From positions 1 to 64,000 of the forward strand of contig NZ_RCHN01000046.1 of assembly GCF_003671495.1 (NCBI RefSeq): DNA of 64,000 bases, read 5' to 3'. The notes beneath the pieces were generated by a model. It worked only from the letters and a program-made list of their open reading frames with translations. It was not told the origin of the DNA and did not search any database. The position numbers and the translations under genes were made by a program. Source of the DNA: Ketobacter sp. (GTDB lineage Bacteria > Pseudomonadota > Gammaproteobacteria > Pseudomonadales > Ketobacteraceae). Of the stretch, positions 58,352 to 64,000 are shown piece after piece (position 1 is the first letter of the stretch; each line of letters begins with the position of its first letter).

Positions 58352-60982
58352 TCACAGCCCCTTGATGTTGAGCGCCGGTTTGGGCTCCGTCTGATAGTTG
58401 GCCAGCCAGGTGAAGAAATCCGCTGCCGGCATGGGACGTGCGATGTGGTAACCCTGGGCCAGGTCGCATCCCATCTCTTTCAGTTTGTCCAGGGTGGCGG
58501 CATCTTCAATGCCCTCGGCCACCACGTCCAGGCTCAGGTTGTGGCCCATGGTAAGGGTGGTGTGCACAATGACCTGGTCGTCGTTGTTCTTGGCCATCTC
58601 CATCACAAAGCTGCGGTCGATTTTGATCTCGTTCACCGGCAGCTTTTTCAGGTACGACAGTGAGGAGTAACCGGTCCCGAAATCATCAATGGAGAGGCGA
58701 ATTCCTGCGGCGCTCAGTTCACCCATTACCCGCAGTGCATCGTCCGGGTTGTGCATCACCGCGGTCTCGGTGAGTTCCATGATGACTTTTTCCAGGCTGA
58801 TGTTGGTCTCTTGAGCAATCTGGCAGACCTGATCCTTGAAGTGTGGGTCCTGCAGGTTACGTGCGGAGATGTTGATGGACAGGCTGATGTCGAAGCCCTG
58901 GGCAGACAGTGCCTGTTTGAACTCAAAGGCTTTGCGGCAGATCCAGTAGGTGAGGGGTTGGATCACGCCGGTGCGCTCTGCCAGGGGAATGAATTCATCT
59001 GGCGGAATAAAGCCGTATTCCGGATGAATCCAGCGGATCAGCACCTCTGCGCCGGAAACCTGCAGCGTATCCAAGGCAATCTGGGGTTGGAAATACAGTT
59101 GCAGACCATCCTGCTCAATGGCGTTGCGCAGTTCACCCAAGAGGGAAATACGCCGCTGGTTATAGGGGTCGATCTCCGGCGAATAGACCGCAAATTTTTC
59201 ATTGGTGCTGCCGGCGGCTTCCAGGGCAATGTGGGCGTTACGCAGCAGGTTTTCACTGCTGTTGCCGTGGGCCGGGTGAAAGGCAATGCCGGCGGTGGCA
59301 TCCACATCCAGGGTCAGGCCCTGATACTCGAACGGTTTTTCCATGTCGCGCAGCAGGTTCCACACCACCTTGTGCATCAGGTTGGGGTCCAGCTCCCGCA
59401 CCAGCAGCGCGAAGCTGACGCCCTCCACATTGGCCACGTAATGCAGGCGGGTCTCGCTGTCCTCAATGGGGACGATGTGGTTGATGTGTTGGCTCAGGGA
59501 ATTCAGGCGTTCGGTAAGGATGGCCAGAATGGCATCGCCGTTGCTGTGTCCCAGGGTTTTGTTGAATTCGTGGAAGTTGTTGATGCTCAGCAATACCACC
59601 GAGAAGCCGGGCTTGCTCTCCTCCTGCAGCAACAGATCCAGGGTACTGCGCAACAGGGTGCGGTTAGGGAGCCCGGTGGTGCGACTGTGCAGGGCCCGGT
59701 GAATCAGGCGATCTTCGGCCTCTTTCAGGCGCACCACCGCTTTGTGCTGCTCCTGCAGTGCGGAGTACTTGGCTTTGCGTTCGTAATTGATGCGGTCTGC
59801 CAAACCCAGTGACAGCAGCAGCATCTCGGCAGCCGATCCCGCCAGCACGGCGTTGTTGGTGAAGGCATTGGAAGGCAGCAGACCCAACAACACCAGGGTG
59901 AACATGACAATACCCACAATCAGCAGGGCCCAGGCAATGAGGAAAAAGGCCGCCGGGCGGGAGCCCTTCCACCAGCAGTAAAACACCAGTCCGGGCACGA
60001 TGATGCTGATCACCGTGATGTAGGTGGAGACCTGGGCACTGAGAAAATAATCGGTGCCGAGACGCAGCAGGGCCAGGCCCAGCCCAATCAAGGCGAGCAG
60101 GTTCAGGCCACTGTTGATGGCGCGACCGTACTGCTCGGTTTTAATGAAGTGTTTGACGAACATCAGTCCACTGACGGCGGCCATGCAGGCAGCAATCTGG
60201 GTAATGTATTCGTTGACGCCCGGCGCGTTGTACCACACCAGCAAAAAGCCGAAGCCGGTAAAGGTCTGGAACGTGAGGAAAGAAAACCCGATGTAGGTGA
60301 TGTAATAAAAATAGGCCCGATTACCCACCGAGAAAAACAGGAACAGGTTGTAGGCCATCATCGCGATCAGTACGCCGAAGAACAAACCGAAAACATGGTT
60401 GTGGACCAGTTCGCGATAGACAAATCGTAAAGGCTGGGACAACTTCAATGGCAACTGGACGTTGCCACCGGCCCGCTTGGTATTGATGAATACATCATAC
60501 ACCTGCCCGGGTTCGAAGGTGAGCGGCTGGGCAAAGAACCGGTGTGGCAAGCGACGCTCCGACATGGGAATGGAATAGCCGATGCCGTATTGTTGGAGCA
60601 GTTCTCCACCATGGGTCACAAAAATATCAAAGCGTTGCAGCAGCGGGAATTCGGACTCCAGAATCCAGGTTTGATCACTGTCGATACCCGCTTCCAATGC
60701 GACCTGGAAGTGTACCCAGATGGAGCTGTCGGTGTGGCCGAGATTGATCACGTCCTGATTTGAGGGCGAGAACAACAGCGTGCTGCGATTTGTTGTAATT
60801 TCGTTAATGGTCAGCCGATCGCCCTGGTCTTCGAACATTTCGATATGCTGACGGGTCAGATGGATTTCTTCCGTCTGTTGCCCGAGGGTGATGGTCTCCA
60901 AAGCCAACGCGACACTGCTGCAGCAGACCAGGCAGAGAACGAGCAGCGTCCTAATCAGGTTATGGCTTTGAATTGCAAACAA
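58352..60982 (-). CDS. 7TMR-DISM sensor with degenerate GGDEF and EAL phosphodiesterase domain
   Basis: 876 residues. Signal sequence, a DISMED2 periplasmic domain (about 30-170), seven TM helices (about 185-395), a GGDEF domain lacking its signature (VEGVSFALLVREL at that place, so no cyclase activity expected), and an EAL domain from about 615. The EAL domain keeps EVLIRW (EAL position), NISARNL, MELTETAVM, IDDFGTGYSS, LPVNEIKIDRSFV and VAEGIED, so c-di-GMP hydrolysis is likely. Start is TTG 60982: an in-frame TAA lies two codons before it and no ATG is available near the signal sequence. Confidence 0.87.
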   Translation of the reverse strand: MFAIQSHNLIRTLLVLCLVCCSSVALALETITLGQQTEEIHLTRQHIEMFEDQGDRLTINEITTNRSTLLFSPSNQDVINLGHTDSSIWVHFQVALEAGIDSDQTWILESEFPLLQRFDIFVTHGGELLQQYGIGYSIPMSERRLPHRFFAQPLTFEPGQVYDVFINTKRAGGNVQLPLKLSQPLRFVYRELVHNHVFGLFFGVLIAMMAYNLFLFFSVGNRAYFYYITYIGFSFLTFQTFTGFGFLLVWYNAPGVNEYITQIAACMAAVSGLMFVKHFIKTEQYGRAINSGLNLLALIGLGLALLRLGTDYFLSAQVSTYITVISIIVPGLVFYCWWKGSRPAAFFLIAWALLIVGIVMFTLVLLGLLPSNAFTNNAVLAGSAAEMLLLSLGLADRINYERKAKYSALQEQHKAVVRLKEAEDRLIHRALHSRTTGLPNRTLLRSTLDLLLQEESKPGFSVVLLSINNFHEFNKTLGHSNGDAILAILTERLNSLSQHINHIVPIEDSETRLHYVANVEGVSFALLVRELDPNLMHKVVWNLLRDMEKPFEYQGLTLDVDATAGIAFHPAHGNSSENLLRNAHIALEAAGSTNEKFAVYSPEIDPYNQRRISLLGELRNAIEQDGLQLYFQPQIALDTLQVSGAEVLIRWIHPEYGFIPPDEFIPLAERTGVIQPLTYWICRKAFEFKQALSAQGFDISLSINISARNLQDPHFKDQVCQIAQETNISLEKVIMELTETAVMHNPDDALRVMGELSAAGIRLSIDDFGTGYSSLSYLKKLPVNEIKIDRSFVMEMAKNNDDQVIVHTTLTMGHNLSLDVVAEGIEDAATLDKLKEMGCDLAQGYHIARPMPAADFFTWLANYQTEPKPALNIKGL

Positions 60983-61150
60983 AATTCTTTATCCGCAGTG
61001 CTAGGTGATGGTACGTGGTCTGTGTGTGTGGCAACCGCGTGGCCAGCATGCCGGGAATTAAAGCCTGTGCCGAAACGGAGCCCAAGCTTCAGTATAGTTC
61101 AAACTTGGCAGCTGACAGGGGGCAGAAAAGACGGGAAATCGGGGTGGGCG

Positions 61151-61180
61151 GTGAGAGCGTCAGGTTCCTGACGCTCTCAC
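61151..61180. repeat. Perfect 14-bp inverted repeat
   Basis: GTGAGAGCGTCAGG-TT-CCTGACGCTCTCAC, two perfect 14-bp arms with a 2-bp centre, 34 bp beyond the stop of the gene at 61215. There is no T-run on either strand. It may end transcription of that gene by another mechanism or be a mobile or regulatory palindrome. Confidence 0.7.
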
Positions 61181-61214
61181 TAAGTTTAAGAAAACCTTGT
61201 CAAAATTCCAGGGT

Positions 61215-61760
61215 TTACTCCCCGGGGTCCATGATACTGTTGAGCAACGCCTGGTTACGCTTCACCGCCTTTTTATCGGCCTCCGGCGCTGCGGATGCGG
61301 CTTGCATGGCTTTGCCGCTTTCCGCCAGCATTTGCTCCATCATGGCCTTCTGTTCCGGCGGTACCATGCCACTGTTCATCATGGCCTGCATTTGTTGCAG
61401 TTGCTGTTTCATTTCCGCTTCCTGGCCGTCCATTTCGTTGGCGACGTAAGCCAGCATGATGCGATCGCCGGTGTCAGACCATTTCGTGGGGTCGGAATAG
61501 CCGTTGTCGTCCAGCACATCCACCAGCGTGTCATAGTACTTGCTCTTTTTGGAGTGCTCCATCATCTGGCTGAAAATACGGGAGTACTCATTGGGCTCGG
61601 CTTTGTTGTCCAGCTCTTCTTCAATGTTGGCGCTTTCCGCCCAGTTGATGATGGCCTGATAGGCTTTCACCCATTTCTGGATTTCAGCATCGGTGAGATC
61701 CTGGGCCTGGGCCAGGCTGGCAATAAACAGAAAAACGATGGCGCTCAGTGTTTGACGCAT
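61215..61760 (-). CDS. Secreted hypothetical protein, Met/Gln-rich
   Basis: 181 residues from MRQTLSAIVFLFIASLAQAQD after AAGGA; an in-frame ATG 13 codons upstream is rejected. Signal peptide cleavage near AQAQD. Mostly helical, with a Met/Gln/Glu-rich stretch (DGQEAEMKQQLQQMQAMMNSGMVPPEQKAMMEQML, about 110-145). No family recognised. It stands alone between the DISM gene and sufE. Confidence 0.7.
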   Translation of the reverse strand: MRQTLSAIVFLFIASLAQAQDLTDAEIQKWVKAYQAIINWAESANIEEELDNKAEPNEYSRIFSQMMEHSKKSKYYDTLVDVLDDNGYSDPTKWSDTGDRIMLAYVANEMDGQEAEMKQQLQQMQAMMNSGMVPPEQKAMMEQMLAESGKAMQAASAAPEADKKAVKRNQALLNSIMDPGE

Positions 61761-61846
61761 GGAATGTATCCTTACCGTGAGGGGGGTAATGGTTGGCAAT
61801 GCAGTCAGGATTATGAGGCCGGTGGCGGGCTCAGAAAAGTAATTCT

Positions 61847-61885
61847 TTCACGAAAACGATAGGGCATTCACGAAAACGATAGGGC
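61847..61885. repeat. Two tandem 20-bp repeats
   Basis: TTCACGAAAACGATAGGGC occurs at 61847-61865 and 61867-61885 (20-bp period), between the secreted-protein gene and sufE. They lie just past the sufE stop codon. Confidence 0.85.
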
Positions 61886-61902
61886 GCTGTGAGGGTGCGC
61901 TG

Positions 61903-62337
61903 CTATGCTCGGGCCTGGGCGGCCGCCCGTATTTTTCCGACCATGGATTTCAGACCGTTGCCTCGGGTCGGGCTCAAATGCTGGATCAGCTGGGTCTTGC
62001 CGAAGTAATCGTCCACATCGAATGCCAGGATGGCCTGGGGCGTCCGCTGATTGAATGCCGCCATCACCATGGCCGCCAGCCCCCGTACGATGTGGGCGTC
62101 GCTGTCTACCAGAAAGCTGAGCGTGTTGTCCTCCGCATTGTGGTGGGCGCTGATCCAGACCTGGCTCTGGCAACCATGGACAAAGTTGGCGTCGGTTTTC
62201 TGTTCCTCCGGCATGGCTGGCAACTTTTTGCCTAAGTCAATAATGTAACGGTAGCGGTCTTCCCAATCATCGAAGAACGCCAGATCCTCCAGAATATCGT
62301 CACTGGTGATGGTCTTGCCGAAAGGGTTGTCGCTCAT
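61903..62337 (-). CDS. sufE: Cysteine desulfuration protein SufE
   Basis: 144 residues. DILEDLAFFDDWEDRYRYIIDLGKKLP at the N-terminus and catalytic Cys in FVHGCQSQVWIS (about residue 56). It accepts persulfide from SufS and passes it to the scaffold. Last gene of the leftward suf cluster seen here, 30 nt after sufT. Confidence 0.93.
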   Translation of the reverse strand: MSDNPFGKTITSDDILEDLAFFDDWEDRYRYIIDLGKKLPAMPEEQKTDANFVHGCQSQVWISAHHNAEDNTLSFLVDSDAHIVRGLAAMVMAAFNQRTPQAILAFDVDDYFGKTQLIQHLSPTRGNGLKSMVGKIRAAAQARA

Positions 62338-62367
62338 GCCGTTGCCTTGAAATCGTTGCCTTGGAAA

Positions 62368-62925
62368 TTAAAAAATGCCCAGCTCCAGCTGCGCTTCTTC
62401 GGATATTTTATCCCGCGACCAGGGTGGATCGAACACAATGGCCACATCCACTTCGTCCACATTGGGCACTTTCTTCAGCCGGTAGCGCACGTCATCCGCG
62501 AGCACCTGGCCCATACCGCAGGTGGGGGAGGTCAGGGTCATGGTGACGGTCACCACATCGTGATCGGGGGAACGCTCGCTGATCTGCACGTCGTAGACCA
62601 GGCCCAGGTCCACAATGTTCACCGGTATTTCCGGGTCGTAAATGGTGCGCAGAGTGGCCCACACATGCTCCGACAGCGGGGCGCCGTCGTCCACCTCACC
62701 AAAGTCCAGTTCTTCCACTTCCAGTCCCAGGGCATCGGCGTCGGTGCCGTCCACCCGGGCCAGGTTGCCTTTGAAACTGATGGTGTAGTTGCCGCCGCGG
62801 GCCTGGGTGATGGTGACAAAGGCATTTTTCGGCAGCGTGATGGGGGTGCCGGAAGGCACTGCCCGTGCCGGGCAATCCCGCAACACCGGCACCATCCGTT
62901 GTTCGGCGCTGGACTGCATCATCAT
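62368..62925 (-). CDS. sufT: Fe-S cluster assembly protein SufT (DUF59)
   Basis: 185 residues from MMMQSSAEQRMVPVLRDCPA; a longer frame into sufA is rejected. The start overlaps the sufA stop by 4 nt. The N-terminal segment VLRDCPARAVPSGTPITLPKNAFVTITQARGGNYTI is SufT-specific; the C-terminal MIP18/DUF59 domain has YDPEIPVNIVDLGLVYDV and LTSPTCGMG (conserved Cys). It helps Fe-S maturation. Confidence 0.9.
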   Translation of the reverse strand: MMMQSSAEQRMVPVLRDCPARAVPSGTPITLPKNAFVTITQARGGNYTISFKGNLARVDGTDADALGLEVEELDFGEVDDGAPLSEHVWATLRTIYDPEIPVNIVDLGLVYDVQISERSPDHDVVTVTMTLTSPTCGMGQVLADDVRYRLKKVPNVDEVDVAIVFDPPWSRDKISEEAQLELGIF

Positions 62926-63281
62926 TTGGTCACCGAGAAGCTTTCGCCGCAACCGCACTCCGAGGTGGCATTAGGGTTGCGGAACTGCAGGATGGCATTC
63001 AATCCCTGTTTGACGTAGTCCAGCTCGGTGCCTTTGAGCACCGGCAGGCTGTCCTGATCCACATACAGGGTCAACTGGTCCGACGCCTGAATGGTGATGT
63101 CGTTGGGCTCGGGCGCTGCTACCAGTTCCATTTCATACATGTAACCGGAACAGCCGCTGGGTTTCACCGAGATGCGCACGGCATTGACGCCGTCTTTCCT
63201 GGCCACTTCAGCTGCCATATGTTGAATGGCAGACGGTGTCAGGGTGATGGATTGTTCGGGAATAAATGTTTGAACGCTCAT
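62922..63281 (-). CDS. sufA: A-type Fe-S carrier SufA/IscA
   Basis: 119 residues of the HesB/IscA family. The three conserved Cys are in VKPSGCSGYMYEME (about 43) and SECGCGESFSV (C-terminus). Located directly after sufS (51 nt) and overlapping sufT, so the SufA name fits. It carries Fe-S clusters to target proteins. Confidence 0.9.
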   Translation of the reverse strand: MSVQTFIPEQSITLTPSAIQHMAAEVARKDGVNAVRISVKPSGCSGYMYEMELVAAPEPNDITIQASDQLTLYVDQDSLPVLKGTELDYVKQGLNAILQFRNPNATSECGCGESFSVTK

Positions 63282-63332
63282 GTTGCTCTCACTCTATTCC
63301 TGCAGGGCCTGCATAGGTTCCTGTAAAGGTGT

Positions 63333-64000
63333 TCATAACAAAAAAGTTTTCGATTTTTCCAGCGCGGCAAAAAAGCGATCCACCTCATCCAGAGTGTTGT
63401 AGAACGCAAAGGATGCCCGCACGGTGCCCGGAATGGCGAACTGATCCATGATGGGCATGGCACAATGGTGACCGGTGCGCACGGCTACGCCCTGTTGATC
63501 CAGCAGGGTGCCCAGGTCGTGCGGGTGGGCGCCTTCCAGCAGGAACGAAAACACCCCGGCTTTATGGGTGGCGCGACCGATCAGGTTGATAGCGGGGTCC
63601 GCGGCTGCCCGTTCCAGGGTGGCGTCCAGCAGGGCCTGTTCGTGGTTTGCCAGTTGTTGTCGATCGAACTGGTTCAGGTAGTCGATGGCCGCCGCCAGCC
63701 CGATGGCGCCACCGATGTTGGGGGTGCCGGCTTCAAACTTATAGGGCAGGGCGTTGAAGGTGGTGCCGTCGAAAGACACCTTTTCGATCATCTCGCCGCC
63801 TGCCTGGTAAGGCTGCATTTTCTCCAGCAGTTCGGCCTTGCCCCAGAGTACACCGATGCCGGTTGGTCCATACACCTTATGGCCGGAGAATGCGTAAAAA
63901 TCACAACCCAGCTCCTGCACATCCACACTCCAGTGGGGCGTGGCCTGGGCACCGTCCAGCAGCACCAGCGCGCCGACGTTGTGGGCTTTTTCCACAATGG
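63333..64000 (-). CDS. sufS: Cysteine desulfurase SufS, C-terminal part (cut by window edge)
   Basis: About 222 C-terminal codons are visible. PLP-binding Lys in YAFSGHKVYGPTGIGVLW, the group II persulfide Cys in VAVRTGHHCAMPIMDQF, and EAGTPNIGGAIGLAAAIDYL. It removes sulfur from cysteine for the Suf pathway. The N-terminal half lies beyond 64000. Confidence 0.92.
   Translation of the reverse strand, partial: IVEKAHNVGALVLLDGAQATPHWSVDVQELGCDFYAFSGHKVYGPTGIGVLWGKAELLEKMQPYQAGGEMIEKVSFDGTTFNALPYKFEAGTPNIGGAIGLAAAIDYLNQFDRQQLANHEQALLDATLERAAADPAINLIGRATHKAGVFSFLLEGAHPHDLGTLLDQQGVAVRTGHHCAMPIMDQFAIPGTVRASFAFYNTLDEVDRFFAALEKSKTFLL

Overview
The window looks like chromosomal DNA of a GC-rich gammaproteobacterium, most likely a marine or hydrocarbon-associated member of the Alcanivorax/Ketobacter/Marinobacter type. 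This rests on high GC, tightly packed operons with 4-nt ATGA start/stop overlaps, an AlkK-like acyl-CoA ligase, a flavin monooxygenase module, RsmC/RsuA-type RNA enzymes and a suf gene cluster. The genus is inference, because there is no rRNA or marker gene to fix it.

Layout. 1-3.1 kb is an accessory, AT-richer block. An IS256-type element enters from the left edge and cuts off an outer-membrane beta-barrel gene. It is followed by a serine-hydrolase gene and a 2OG-Fe(II) oxygenase gene in the same orientation; the latter is preceded by an attC-like half-site. 3.2-4.3 kb is an HD-GYP response regulator. 4.3-30.7 kb is a purine-catabolism and transport regulon. The leftward operon xdhA-xdhB-xdhC-allB-alc-uraD-uraH-allA-guaD-puuD runs from xanthine/guanine through urate, 5-hydroxyisourate, OHCU, allantoin and allantoate to ureidoglycolate, glyoxylate and urea. 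A rightward operon encodes a nucleoside-type ABC transporter, an 8-oxoguanine-deaminase-like enzyme and a DUF3445 heme N-demethylase-like protein. Further right are a BMP-type binding protein coupled to a 2OG oxygenase, a Tsx-like porin followed by an NCS2 permease, an adenine deaminase, and a RutR-like TetR regulator. A DUF2189/DUF2788 pair sits inside this region and appears unrelated.

The main regulatory observation is that three transcription units of this regulon start with a RutR-like palindrome (AACCTGTCCA-N2-TGGACAGGTT type). The right half of each palindrome is also the -24 element of a sigma-54-like promoter (TGG-N9-TTGC), and a second palindrome lies near or downstream of the predicted start site. 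This suggests one composite switch that combines nitrogen limitation with a nucleobase signal.

30.7-41 kb holds a GGDEF protein and an aliphatic-oxidation module: Fe-ADH, FabR/DesT-like TetR with twin operators, flavin monooxygenase, SDR, AlkK-like ligase, PF10118 protein, nitronate-monooxygenase-like protein. 41-44 kb holds a spermidine-synthase-like protein, RsmC and RsuA. 44-51 kb holds surface and secreted proteins with a tandem LuxR-type regulator pair and a TSP3-repeat lipoprotein. 51-58 kb holds a UvrD-like helicase, a TetR regulator, a stand-alone condensation-carrier protein with a degenerate active site, and a DmdC-like acyl-CoA dehydrogenase. 58-64 kb holds a pterin dehydratase, a DISM-GGDEF-EAL protein, a secreted protein, and sufE, sufT, sufA and the 3' part of sufS. 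No tRNA, rRNA or CRISPR array was seen.
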